Origin: Candidatus Hydrogenedentota bacterium
GTDB taxonomy: Bacteria > Hydrogenedentota > Hydrogenedentia > Hydrogenedentales > CAITNO01
Assembly: GCA_012730045.1 (NCBI GenBank)
Contig: JAAYBR010000108.1
Span: 1-64,000, forward strand
Length of the DNA: 64,000 bases
Reading direction: 5' to 3'
The notes below the pieces were generated by a model that ran no database searches, had not been told where the DNA came from, and was given only the letters and a program-made list of their open reading frames with translations. The stretch's first letter is position 1, and each line of letters opens with the position of its first letter. Below, one piece after another: positions 21,994 to 30,480 of the stretch. Position numbers and translations under genes: made by a program.

Positions 21994-24402
21994 TCACTCC
22001 TCCTCCAGTCCCTCCGCCAGCACCAGGTTCACGGTCCACCCGGCGGGCGCATTGACGGTGTGATGGATCTTCTTCCCGTTCCGGACCCAGGCGAGCTGGA
22101 CGATGTCCGGGCCCACGGGCACCGCGCCCGCGCAGTGCTCCAGGGGCACGTCGGGGATGAGGATGTCCACGGTCTTGTTCACGGCGTCCACGCGGCGCAG
22201 GCCGAGGACGTCGCGGTAGAAGGTGACGGCCGCGTGGGACGCGAAGCCGTGGTTGAGGCTGGCGCTGTCCTGCACGTTCTCCCAGAGGGTCCCCGTGCGG
22301 TCGGCCATGTACTTGAGGTAGCCGATGGACTCGTCCATGATCTGCCGCGGGCGCCCGGCGCGGGACAGCAGCTCCATGCGGAGCATGTTGCCGATGAAGG
22401 AGTTGGCCGGGGGCACGGACGGATGCCCGCCCTGCTTCACGCGGTCGGGGCCGAATTCGTCGAGCAGCGCGCGCCACAGCTCCGCGTCGCGCTCCGGCGT
22501 GGCCACGCCGAAGTAGAAGGCGAAGTACTGGCAGACCTCCGTCGTGTTGTCCGTCACCGTGAGCGCGCCGTCCTTGCGGAGGGCGTTGTCGGAGTAGAAC
22601 AGCCCGCCCTTGCAGGACTGTTTTCGGATGGTCTCGCGGAGGGCGGCGGCCTTGTCCCGCAGGTCGTCGCGGCCGTAGAGCCGCGCCGCCGTGTCCAGCA
22701 TCCCCGCGTAGAGCATGTTGCTCGGGTAGTTGACGTCCTGCACAAAGTTGTTCGCCGCGGACCATTCGACAAAGACCCAGCTTTCCAGCTTCTCCAGCAG
22801 GCCGTCGGTGTTCTCAAAGGGCTTGAAGTAGTCCAGCAGCGCCATCACGCGCGGCTGGAGGGCGTCCACCAGCGCGCGGTCGCCGCTGCGGTCGAGGTAT
22901 TCCCCGAGCTCCATGACGAACCACATGGCCCAGTTGGGGATGAACACGCCGTCGTTGTGGTCGGCGGGGTAGCACATGGGCAGCATGCCCTGGGGCAGGT
23001 GGGGGAAGGAGTCGGCGAGCAGGTAGTTCTCCAGGAAGACCCTCTCCACCCGCGTGTCACCGCTGAGCATCAGGGCCGTCCGCGACGTGAAGAAGGAGTC
23101 GCACAGCCACCCGGCGCGCTCGCGGTGGGGGCAGTCCATGAACACGTCCACGGCGTTCTGGGCGAAAGTTGTGCGGGCCGCCGCGAACAGCTCGTTGAGC
23201 CGCGGGTCGGAGGCCAGGAAGGAGGCGCGGGCCGTGTCGTCGTTCTGGTAGAGCCGCAGGCCGTAGTCGCCGATCTCCATGCCGCCGTCGGGAGAGTAGA
23301 ACTTCATATAGCGCATGGTGTGCGCCTCGAAGCCCTCCAGCGCGTGGTCGCCCGGCTGCAGGTCAAAGGTCAGGGCGTTCACGCAGCCCAGCCGCTTCCA
23401 GTCCACATCGCCGTTGGTCAGGGCCTCGTCGAACAGCACATACAGCCGCGCCGGCCGGGCGCAGCGCACCTTCATGCGGGGGAACCCGCTCAGGTTGACG
23501 CCCAGGTCGGCGATGGCGAAGCTCCCGGCGTCCAGCCGGATCACCGCGCCCGCCTCGTCCTTCGGCTCGATCTTGCCCGTCTTCAGCCGCTGGAGGTCCA
23601 TGGAGGGGACGGTTTCCAGCTCCTTCTCCGGGTATCCCCTGAGCTCCGGGCCGATGTTCACCAGGCTCCGGTCCTTCCAGTACTGCTTCGGCTCGTCGGG
23701 CCCCATGACGCCCCGCGCGCAGACCTTCCCCGCCGGGTGGACGGCGAACTGGGGATAGGGCACGCCCCGGGGCAGCAGGGGCCGCGGGGCCAGGGCGGCG
23801 CATTTCGCCGGGGCGAAGGCCGCGTCCGGGTCGGCGCGCCAGGCGAAGGTTTCGGGGGCCAGGCGCCACACCTCGATCTGGGGCCGCTGGAAACTGTACC
23901 GCTGGACCTTCTGCGCGCGCTCCTTGATGACCGTGCCGGGGAATCCGCCCGCGCCGTCGGCGCCGGTCCACGCGAGCGCCTTCTCCCCGGCCACCACCTC
24001 GGCCTGGAGGAACGACGGCTGGTCGAGGACGTAATAGCTGTTGGTGTTGTACCCGGCGACCTCCACGGCCACCACGTTGCGGCCCGCGCGCACGCGGCCC
24101 GCCAGGGGCCACGCGTCCACGCGGTACTGGCCGCGTCCCGCCCGCGCGGGGCCATAGCCCAGAAACTCGCCGTTGACGAAGCAGCGGTACAGCGTGCTGC
24201 CTGTGGCGCGCAGGGAGAGGTCCGCCGCCTGCGCCTGTTCGGCGGACAGGTCCAGCACGGCCCGGAAGCCCATTTGCAGGTTGATCTCCGTTTCGCGGCC
24301 CTCGGCCCAGACGGGAACGGCGGCGAGGAAGGCGGCGGGCTCCGCCGGGGCGGCGAGGGAAAGGCCTCCCAGCAGGACAACGAGCAGGGCGGACGGGGTC
24401 AT
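21994..24402 (-). CDS. GH78-like alpha-L-rhamnosidase
   Basis: An 802-aa secreted glycoside hydrolase. A signal peptide covers about residues 1-20 (hydrophobic run LLVVLLGGLSLAAPA). A beta-sandwich N-terminal domain with a Bac_rhamnosid_N-type segment (GYGPARAGRGQYRV) comes next, then an (alpha/alpha)6 barrel. The barrel carries the GH78 acidic signature DCPHRERAGWLCDS near residue 425. The family usually shows DCPxRDER-GW-GD, so the acid pattern is slightly altered. A C-terminal beta domain ends the protein. The start at 24402 has a strong AGGAGG ribosome site 7 nt upstream. Its 3' end is copied inside the R1-R2 repeat block. Substrate rhamnose is a family inference; related enzymes cut other deoxy-sugars. 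Confidence 0.87.
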   Translation of the reverse strand: MTPSALLVVLLGGLSLAAPAEPAAFLAAVPVWAEGRETEINLQMGFRAVLDLSAEQAQAADLSLRATGSTLYRCFVNGEFLGYGPARAGRGQYRVDAWPLAGRVRAGRNVVAVEVAGYNTNSYYVLDQPSFLQAEVVAGEKALAWTGADGAGGFPGTVIKERAQKVQRYSFQRPQIEVWRLAPETFAWRADPDAAFAPAKCAALAPRPLLPRGVPYPQFAVHPAGKVCARGVMGPDEPKQYWKDRSLVNIGPELRGYPEKELETVPSMDLQRLKTGKIEPKDEAGAVIRLDAGSFAIADLGVNLSGFPRMKVRCARPARLYVLFDEALTNGDVDWKRLGCVNALTFDLQPGDHALEGFEAHTMRYMKFYSPDGGMEIGDYGLRLYQNDDTARASFLASDPRLNELFAAARTTFAQNAVDVFMDCPHRERAGWLCDSFFTSRTALMLSGDTRVERVFLENYLLADSFPHLPQGMLPMCYPADHNDGVFIPNWAMWFVMELGEYLDRSGDRALVDALQPRVMALLDYFKPFENTDGLLEKLESWVFVEWSAANNFVQDVNYPSNMLYAGMLDTAARLYGRDDLRDKAAALRETIRKQSCKGGLFYSDNALRKDGALTVTDNTTEVCQYFAFYFGVATPERDAELWRALLDEFGPDRVKQGGHPSVPPANSFIGNMLRMELLSRAGRPRQIMDESIGYLKYMADRTGTLWENVQDSASLNHGFASHAAVTFYRDVLGLRRVDAVNKTVDILIPDVPLEHCAGAVPVGPDIVQLAWVRNGKKIHHTVNAPAGWTVNLVLAEGLEEE

Positions 24403-24667
24403 GGGGATTCCTCCTGTGCGGAACGCGGGTTCCTGGTAACCGGGGCCTGTCGGGCCGTGCGGGATGGGCGCGGCGCGGGCGCAGTATACCCGAAACCCGA
24501 AATGCGGGGGAATGGCGAAAGTTGAAAAACCTGCGCGCGCATGCGGCCCCGGGGGGCACGGGGGATATATTCTTGACCTCCGGACGGGTGTTTGCGCCCG
24601 AAAAACCGCATATAAGTCCTGATTTCCCAGCGGGTTATGCAAAAGAGAAAAAAGTGCGGGCAAATGC
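24403..24667. other. Divergent intergenic region
   Basis: The gap between the GH78 and speD genes has no gene. A TATACT hexamer on the minus strand near 24490 may be the GH78 -10 box, without a clear -35. A locally A+T-richer stretch (about 24565-24700) precedes the speD promoter. Confidence 0.5.
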
Positions 24668-24696
24668 TTGATTTCCGGGCGTAATTACTTTATCAT
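24668..24696 (+). promoter_or_regulatory. Promoter of the speD operon
   Basis: A -35 TTGATT (24668-24673), a 17-bp spacer and a -10 TATCAT (24691-24696). The start would be near 24703, giving a leader of about 130 nt. Confidence 0.7.
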
Positions 24697-24702
24697 TCGC
24701 CC

Positions 24703-24834
24703 TCCCAAACCGGAGGTGTGTCCAAAGGAGCGGGTGGGTAAACCCCCGCCGTGCGGGGTCATCCGTCGTCTGCGGCTCAGGCGGCGTACCTGCGCGGTTA
24801 GTCTGCGGCAACAAATCATAGGAGGGTTTATGAG
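24703..24834 (+). promoter_or_regulatory. Structured 5' leader of speD (candidate cis-regulatory RNA)
   Basis: The leader can fold several GC-rich hairpins, for example CTCC...GGAG (about 24704-24717) and GCGGGTGGG...CCCCCGC (about 24733-24752). Then AGGAGG follows at 24820-24825. An ATG at 24830 opens a 9-codon frame ending at 24859 that overlaps the speD start in another frame. No known riboswitch class was recognised. Confidence 0.35.
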
Positions 24835-25236
24835 TTGCAGAAGGGTAAACATCTACTGATCGACTGTCGTAACGTGGCCCGCGCCGTTTGTCTCGATGAC
24901 AAAGGCATGATGAACGCGATGGCGCGTGCGGCCGAGCGGGCCGGGGCCACCGTGGTCTCCCAGATCCGGTACAAATTCGGCCAAGACTCCCCCCCTGGTT
25001 TCACCGCCGTCGTCATGCTCGACGAGAGCCATGTCTCCGCGCACACCTACGCGGACCTCGGGCTGATCGCGCTGGACGTCTTCACCTGCGGCTCCACCGA
25101 GCCCAGGGATGTCCTGCGCTACATCCGCGAGGAGCTCAATCTCGGCGATGTCACCATCAAGGAGTGTGGCCGGTTCCTGACGCACGAGGCGGAAACCGCC
25201 CCGGCGTACGAGCCCGAAGCCGTCCTGGTTTCGTGA
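24835..25236 (+). CDS. speD: S-adenosylmethionine decarboxylase proenzyme (class 1b type)
   Basis: A 133-aa pyruvoyl-dependent enzyme that makes decarboxylated AdoMet, the aminopropyl donor for polyamines. Self-cleavage occurs at the Glu64-Ser65 bond (DESHVSAHTY), with Ser65 giving the pyruvoyl group. The helper residues His70 and Cys86 (FTCGS) are also present. Length and sites match the short SpeH/Thermotoga form. The start is TTG at 24835, 9 nt after AGGAGG, because the nearby ATG at 24830 is out of frame and stops after nine codons. It is 29 bp upstream of a deoxyhypusine-synthase-family gene, with which it is surely co-transcribed. No spermidine synthase (speE) is adjacent. Confidence 0.95.
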   Translation: MQKGKHLLIDCRNVARAVCLDDKGMMNAMARAAERAGATVVSQIRYKFGQDSPPGFTAVVMLDESHVSAHTYADLGLIALDVFTCGSTEPRDVLRYIREELNLGDVTIKECGRFLTHEAETAPAYEPEAVLVS

Positions 25237-25265
25237 GCCGCCGCCCCAACCGGAGCACCCTCTGA

Positions 25266-26357
25266 ATGTCCACCCGCAACCTCCATGACGGGCGCGAAGA
25301 CGGCCTCATGCCGTTGGAGAGCCTCGATTTGGCCCGCGTGAATTCCTTCGCCGGGCTGGTGCGCGCCATGGCCAAGACGGCCTTTGGCGGGCGCCAGCTC
25401 GGCGATGCCCTTGACGTGTTTCTCGCCATGGCCCGCGACCCCGGGTGCCGCGTCGTGCTCACCCTGTCCGGCGCCATGACCGTGGCCAAGCAGGGCCGCA
25501 TCATCTGCGAGCTCATTGACCGCGGGCTGGTGCACGCCGTCGTGGCCACGGGCGCCCTCATGGCCCACGGCCTCACGGAGTCCATCGGCCTCACCCACTA
25601 CGCCGTCAGCCCGGACGCCGACGACGCGGAGCTCTTCGAGAAGGGCTACAACCGCATCTACGACACCCTGGAGATGGAGTCGAACCTCAACGGCGTGTGC
25701 GAGCTCGTCGCCGGGGTGCTCGCCACCTACCAGCCCGAGGACGGCGTGTGGTCCTCCGGCCGCTTCTGCCGCGCCGTCGGCGAGGAGCTGGACCGGCTCG
25801 ACCAGGGCCCCGGCATTCTCCGCAGCGCGTACCGCGCCGGGGTGCCCGTGTTCATCCCCGCCTTCACGGACAGCGAGATGGGGCTGGACTTCTCCACCTG
25901 GGCCATGTCCGCCGCCCTGCGGGCGAAGGGGCTGCTGGACTCCGGCAAGGCCCTCGACCCCGACGAGGTCTTCGTGGCCATCCCGCCCTACAACCCCTTC
26001 CTCGACCTCCAGGAGTACGCCCGGTTCATCGGCAGGGCCGAAACCCTGGGCATCTTCACCATCGGCGGCGGCGTCCCCCGCAACTGGGCCCAGCAGGTGG
26101 CCCCCTACTTCGACATCACCGCCGACCGCCTCGGCATCGGGCTGCCCGAGCCGCGCTTCAAGTACGGCCTGCGCATCTGCCCCGAGCCCGTGCAGTGGGG
26201 CGGCCTCTCCGGCTGCACCTACAGCGAGGGCGTGAGCTGGGGCAAGTTCATCGCCCCCGCCCAGGGCGGCCGCCACGCCGAGGTCCTCAGCGACGCCACC
26301 GTCGTCTGGCCCCTCCTCATGAAGGCCGCCTTCGAAGTCCTCGACGGGGAGAAGTAG
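25266..26357 (+). CDS. Deoxyhypusine synthase family protein
   Basis: A 363-aa NAD-dependent enzyme of the deoxyhypusine/homospermidine synthase family. Landmarks include TLSGAMTVAKQGRI, VVATGALMAHGL, FIPAFTDSEMG and the catalytic lysine Lys327 in EGVSWGKF, equivalent to Lys329 of the human enzyme. In eukaryotes and archaea DHS transfers aminobutyl from spermidine to a lysine of eIF5A. Bacteria have no eIF5A, and bacterial homologues are thought to work in polyamine synthesis, for example sym-homospermidine formation. The tight pairing with speD supports a polyamine role. Modification of EF-P (Lys32, encoded at 236-793) is possible but unsupported. The start is the ATG at 25266. Confidence 0.92.
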   Translation: MSTRNLHDGREDGLMPLESLDLARVNSFAGLVRAMAKTAFGGRQLGDALDVFLAMARDPGCRVVLTLSGAMTVAKQGRIICELIDRGLVHAVVATGALMAHGLTESIGLTHYAVSPDADDAELFEKGYNRIYDTLEMESNLNGVCELVAGVLATYQPEDGVWSSGRFCRAVGEELDRLDQGPGILRSAYRAGVPVFIPAFTDSEMGLDFSTWAMSAALRAKGLLDSGKALDPDEVFVAIPPYNPFLDLQEYARFIGRAETLGIFTIGGGVPRNWAQQVAPYFDITADRLGIGLPEPRFKYGLRICPEPVQWGGLSGCTYSEGVSWGKFIAPAQGGRHAEVLSDATVVWPLLMKAAFEVLDGEK

Positions 26358-26660
26358 CCCCGGTCGGGCGTCGGAGAGGCCCCACGTTCATGTCTTCGGC
26401 GGCGGAACTGTCTCTTGAGGGGGCAAGGGTTCGACGTCCGTCCGCAGGGCGCTTTTGGGGGTAATGTCCCTGAAGGGGACAAATGTGGGAAGCCGGAGGT
26501 GACCGAAGGGAACCTCCGGTGCGCGGGTCCGCGCGCTTCTGTCCGGAGGTTCCCTTCGGCCACCTCCGCCTGTTCCTATTCTTCCCCTCCGGGGAGGGAA
26601 GATGTGCACACACAGGAAAAGCCGTGTCTTCTTCTTCTTGCGCCCGGGCGAACCACACGC
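26358..26660. repeat. Intergenic region with a 27-bp inverted repeat
   Basis: Arms 26493-26519 and 26543-26569 are reverse complements (CCGGAGGTGACCGAAGGGAA against its complement) around a 23-bp loop. There is no T tract. The pair lies between two convergent gene ends (DHS family, URO-D-like) and could end both transcripts. The rest of the gap holds no gene. Confidence 0.75.
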
Positions 26661-27935
26661 TCAGTCCGCATGCGAATACTCCCGGCACTCCGCCAGGGTC
26701 TCGTACATGGCGGCGAGGTTTTCGACGGGGATCTGGGCCTGGACGTTGTGGGTGGGGTTGAAGATGAAGCCGCCGCCGGGGCCGAAGATGCGGATGCGCT
26801 CGCGGACCTGGCGGCGCACGTCGTCGGGGGTGCCGAAGGGGAGCGCGCCCTGGGTGTCCACACCGCCGCCCCAAAAAGTGATGCGGTCGCCGTAGGTCGC
26901 CTTGAGGGTTTCGGGGTCCATGCCGGCGGCGGAGCACTGGACGGGGTTGAGGATGTCGAAGCCCGCGTCCACGAAGTCGTCGAGGAAGGCGGACACGGCC
27001 CCGCAGGAGTGGATGAAGGTCTTCCAGTTGGTGCGGGTGTGGACCCAGTCGTTGACCCGCCTGTGGAAGGGCTTGAAGAGGTCGCGGTAGGCCTGGGGGG
27101 AGATGAAGGGGCCGTGCTGGGTGCCGAAGTCGGTGCCCGTGACGAAGACCGCCGTGACCCTGTCGCCGACGGCCCGGTGGAGCTTCTCCCAGTTGGCCAG
27201 GGCAATGCCGCACTGGCGGTCGAAGATTTCCTGGACCAGATCAAAGCGCGCGGTGGTGCTCATGTACCACTCGGCGATGTCGCGGATGCCGCGCGGGTGC
27301 TTGAGCCAGGGCGCGGGCACGAGGGCGATGTCGCCGAAGGCGGTGCCGCCGAAGTTCGCCAGGATGGCGCGGCCCGTGGCGGCGAGGCGCTCGGCCCCGG
27401 CGCGGAAATGCTCCACGACCTCGTCGGACACGGGCTCGAACTCCTGGAGGTTGTCCTCCGCGCGCAGCGCGTCGTCGTCCAGCGGGTCCTGGCGCACGAT
27501 GGTGTCGAAGTAGAAGCCGCCCTTGGGCAGGCGGCCGCTGGGGGGCGCGGAGGTGTCGCCCTCGGGGTACATGAGGATGTCGCCGTTGGGCTCGGGGTCC
27601 GTGGTGAACGCCTCCGGCACGAGGACGGGCGTGCCGTCGAAGAAGGTCCAGGCCTTCCACCCCTCGTTGCGGAAGCCGAACATGTTCGTGGGCGCGCCGA
27701 GGCCGACCACGTCCACGCCGAGGGCGTCCATGAGGTCCGGGGCGATCTCGCCGAGCATCTGGTACGGCTCGACGACCCTGACCGGCGTGCCGGGCGGGTC
27801 GAGGCCGAGGCGCTGGCGCAGGGCGTACACGGAGGAGACGTGCATCCCCGTGACGGAGCTCGCGCCGAGGTCCAGCGGCACGCGGTCCGCCTCGCGGTGG
27901 TTCAGGGCCAGCTCCACGCGCTCGCGTGATGTCAT
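26661..27935 (-). CDS. Uroporphyrinogen decarboxylase (URO-D) family protein
   Basis: A 424-aa cytoplasmic TIM-barrel protein of the URO-D superfamily. The start TSRERVELALNHREADRVPLD is typical of the non-haem branch common in Planctomycetes-type genomes. Other marks are the FIHSCGAVSAFLDD segment, DILNPVQ and TFWGGGVDTQ. The Cys in HSCG matches zinc-binding methyltransferase (MtaA/CmuA-like) relatives more than true HemE. Haem genes are absent nearby. The start at 27935 has a GGGAGGA ribosome site. It lies 19 bp downstream of a sugar transporter gene in the same transcript, suggesting a catabolic or methyl-transfer role. The exact substrate is unknown. Confidence 0.87.
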   Translation of the reverse strand: MTSRERVELALNHREADRVPLDLGASSVTGMHVSSVYALRQRLGLDPPGTPVRVVEPYQMLGEIAPDLMDALGVDVVGLGAPTNMFGFRNEGWKAWTFFDGTPVLVPEAFTTDPEPNGDILMYPEGDTSAPPSGRLPKGGFYFDTIVRQDPLDDDALRAEDNLQEFEPVSDEVVEHFRAGAERLAATGRAILANFGGTAFGDIALVPAPWLKHPRGIRDIAEWYMSTTARFDLVQEIFDRQCGIALANWEKLHRAVGDRVTAVFVTGTDFGTQHGPFISPQAYRDLFKPFHRRVNDWVHTRTNWKTFIHSCGAVSAFLDDFVDAGFDILNPVQCSAAGMDPETLKATYGDRITFWGGGVDTQGALPFGTPDDVRRQVRERIRIFGPGGGFIFNPTHNVQAQIPVENLAAMYETLAECREYSHAD

Positions 27936-27954
27936 GTCGTGTCCTCCCGCGGCG

Positions 27955-29355
27955 TCAAGGCCGCCGTGCTGTCCACAGTTCCTCGACCTCCTCCAGGGGC
28001 CTCCCCTTGGTCTCGGGGACGAAGCGCGCGATGAACACCAGCGCCACGACGCACAGGACCCCGTAGACAAAGAACGACCTGCCGGCGAACAGCTCCAGCA
28101 GTTTCGGGAAGGTCTGGGTCACCACAAAGTTCGCGCACCACAGGCACAGCGTGGCCACGGACATGGCCGTGCCGCGCAGGCGGGTGGGGTAGATCTCCGA
28201 GAGGACCACCCACACCACGGGGCCCATGGCGACGGCGAAAAAGGCCACATAGGCCAGCACGCACAGGAGCACCAGCGGCCCGCCGAGGGACCCGGTGACG
28301 AAGGCGGTGCCCAGGGCGAAGAGCGACAGCCCCATGCCCGCCGCCGCCGCCAACAGGAGCGGTTTCCGCCCGACGCGGTCCACCACATAGATCGCCACGA
28401 GCGTGAACCCGAGGTTCACCGCGCCCACGCCGACGGTCTGCACGATGGCGGCCGTCGCGCCGAAGCCCGCGCTCTCGAATATCTTCGGCGCGTAGTACAG
28501 CACCACGTTGATGCCCGTCACCTGCTGGAGGACCGCCAGCACGACGCCCACGGCCAGCGCCATGCGCATCCCCGGCGCGAAGAGCGCGCCGACGGAGGGC
28601 TTCTCCTCCCGCGCGAGGGCCTCCGTGATGGCGTCCACCTCGGCCCGGGCGGCGGCCGCGCCCACGGTGCGCGTCAGCACGCGCAGGGCCTCGGCGGCGC
28701 GCCCGCGCTTGACCAGCCAGCGGGGGCTCTCGGGCACCAGCAGCAGCATGCCCAGGAACAGGGCGCAGGGGACCACCTCCGAGCCCATCATGGCGCGCCA
28801 GCCCCACTGCACGTTCCATGCGCGGCCCGCGCCCGACTCGCCCAGCCACGCGATGAGGGCGTTCACAAAATACACCACCAGGAAGCCGGAGATGATGGCA
28901 AACTGGTTGAGGGAGACCATGCGCCCGCGCACGGGGGCCGGCGAGATTTCGGCGATGTACAGCGGCGACAGCATGGACGCCATGCCCACGCCCACCCCGC
29001 CGATGATCCGGGCCACGGCGAACTCCGCCAGGTTGCGCGGGACGGCCGACCCGACGGCGGACACGGTGAACAGCACGGCGGCCAGCAGCAGGATGTTGCG
29101 GCGGCCGAAGGCGTCGCTGAGCACCCCCGCGCACAACGCGCCCGCCACGCACCCGACGAGGGCGCTCGACACCGCCCACCCCTCCATGACGGCGTCCAGC
29201 GCGAAGCGCTCCTTCAGAAAACCGATGGCCCCCGAGATCACCCCCGTGTCATAGCCGAACAGCAGTCCGCCCAGCGCGGCAACCCCCGAAAGGAGATACA
29301 CATACGCCAGACTTCCGCCGTCCGCGCGCGGCGCCGCCGCTCCGGGATGTGCCAT
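27955..29355 (-). CDS. MFS sugar porter (XylE/GalP type)
   Basis: A 466-aa inner-membrane transporter with 12 TM helices. Sugar porter signatures are present: GGLLFGYDTGVISGA in TM1, the D-x-x-GRR loop (SDAFGRRN), RIIGGVGVGM with PLYIAEISP, and PESPRWLVKRGR after TM6. QQVTGINVVLYYAPKIF in TM7 and the C-terminal VPETKGRPLEEVEELW complete the set. It probably imports a hexose or pentose with protons. The start at 29355 has an AAGGAGG ribosome site. It is followed 19 bp later by the URO-D-like gene. Confidence 0.95.
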   Translation of the reverse strand: MAHPGAAAPRADGGSLAYVYLLSGVAALGGLLFGYDTGVISGAIGFLKERFALDAVMEGWAVSSALVGCVAGALCAGVLSDAFGRRNILLLAAVLFTVSAVGSAVPRNLAEFAVARIIGGVGVGMASMLSPLYIAEISPAPVRGRMVSLNQFAIISGFLVVYFVNALIAWLGESGAGRAWNVQWGWRAMMGSEVVPCALFLGMLLLVPESPRWLVKRGRAAEALRVLTRTVGAAAARAEVDAITEALAREEKPSVGALFAPGMRMALAVGVVLAVLQQVTGINVVLYYAPKIFESAGFGATAAIVQTVGVGAVNLGFTLVAIYVVDRVGRKPLLLAAAAGMGLSLFALGTAFVTGSLGGPLVLLCVLAYVAFFAVAMGPVVWVVLSEIYPTRLRGTAMSVATLCLWCANFVVTQTFPKLLELFAGRSFFVYGVLCVVALVFIARFVPETKGRPLEEVEELWTARRP

Positions 29356-29488
29356 GACCGCCTCCTTGTGCGCGCCCGTCCGGGGCGCAAAGACCGTCAA
29401 GACTCTGCCCAACGACGGCCCACGCCTGCAACTTTGTCGCCGACCGAGGGTTCGCAGAAAAGATGTCCGGTCCCGCCCCCTGGGAGCG

Positions 29489-29504
29489 CCAGGCTCCAGC
29501 CTGG
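29489..29504. repeat. Short palindrome CCAGGCTCCAGCCTGG
   Basis: A 16-bp palindrome within the sequence GGGAGCGCCAGGCTCC in the gap upstream of the sugar porter. It is the only copy in the window. It lies past the 3' end of the small membrane protein gene. Confidence 0.5.
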
Positions 29505-29565
29505 CCTCTTTCTGCTGGACGGGAAACGCGGCGGCGCGGGCGAATTCCCAGACGGTAACAGGCCC

Positions 29566-30036
29566 TTATTTCAGCCCCTCCGGATTCCGCAGACTTCTGG
29601 ATTTCATCAGCACCAGCGAGACTTGCACCGCCAGGGCGAGCGGCATGAGATAGCGTCTCACGGGGGACAGGAGGCCCAACAGAATGTCTCCCCTCCCGCC
29701 AATGCAGCATGACTCGACAAGCAACAGCCCAACAGGGGCGCACACCGCCCAGGTCAGCATCACACCCCCGGCCAGAAACAGCCGTTCCTTCCCCCTCAAC
29801 GGGGCCAGCGCCCCACCCCGGCTGTGGAGGCAAATGCCTGTCATGCAAACAGGAAACGCGGCAAATGCCAGCGCATCCATGACCGCCACAACCCAGAAGA
29901 TCAACCACACCCCGGTGGTGAGCCTGGGTACCGCCATGGAAAACAGGATCTGGCCTGACAGGGCGCAGCTAACCAGCGCGTAGAAGGCGATACTTGGAAG
30001 GACTACGCGAAATAGTGCCTGTCCCGCCAGTTTCAT
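29566..30036 (-). CDS. Hypothetical four-helix membrane protein
   Basis: A 156-aa protein with four hydrophobic segments (about residues 10-32, 42-68, 86-108 and 122-145) and short charged loops. No family was recognised. Its codons are less G/C-biased than the neighbours, which may mean recent acquisition or weak selection. The ATG at 30036 has a GGGAGCAGGA ribosome site. It stands alone next to the DnaA-box cluster. Confidence 0.65.
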   Translation of the reverse strand: MKLAGQALFRVVLPSIAFYALVSCALSGQILFSMAVPRLTTGVWLIFWVVAVMDALAFAAFPVCMTGICLHSRGGALAPLRGKERLFLAGGVMLTWAVCAPVGLLLVESCCIGGRGDILLGLLSPVRRYLMPLALAVQVSLVLMKSRSLRNPEGLK

Positions 30037-30480
30037 TCCTGCTCCCGAAAGAATCAGGCACCGCAGAAGGAGGGGGCGCCGACAGGACGCCAGCCCGTCT
30101 CCATGCCTTTTGTACGTTGTCAGTCCGGAACGGGGTGTTTTGGTCTCCGCTGGCGGGCATGGGAATGGCCACCAGGCGCGGGGGTTCCCATATCTTGTGG
30201 GGGGGTGATTTTGGGGGTTATCCCCAAGTTATCCACAGGCCGCCGGGCGGTTATGCCCCGGTTTTCCCCGAAACCCCGTTTTGGAACACATCCCCCCAGC
30301 ACCGGCGCATCTCCCTGCAAATGTTCGGGTTGCATGGGTGGTCTTGGGCGGATGTCAGGAGTCTGACAGAGTTATCCACCGGTTATGCACGGTCTCTACC
30401 TGTGTTTTCCCCGGAGTTATCCCCAAGGAGGGCGAGTTTTCCACAGGGGAGGTTGCACAAGATATGGACGGACCGGCAGG
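30037..30480. other. DnaA-box-like cluster, candidate replication origin or DnaA-binding region
   Basis: A 444-bp gap without a gene. It holds one perfect E. coli-type DnaA box, TTATCCACA (30229-30237), and six or more close variants in the same orientation. These are TTATCCCCA (30218, 30417), TTATGCCCC (30251), TTATCCACC (30372), TTATGCACG (30383) and TTTTCCACA (30437). Such density in about 230 bp of GC-rich DNA is unlikely by chance. There is no dnaA, dnaN or gidA beside it and no obvious A+T-rich unwinding element, so the origin assignment is tentative. Confidence 0.5.

Noticed and set aside
24830-24859. Nine-codon frame as the true speD start or a MAGDIS-like regulator peptide
   Set aside because: It is out of frame with speD and its sequence has no similarity to MAGDIS; kept only as a possible competing start.
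26661-27935. Calling the URO-D-like gene hemE
   Set aside because: Its HSCG segment and transporter context fit the non-haem branch, and no other haem gene is near.
30103-30366. Open frame of 87 codons across the DnaA-box cluster
   Set aside because: No ribosome site, no homology-like pattern, and the direct boxes explain the sequence better.
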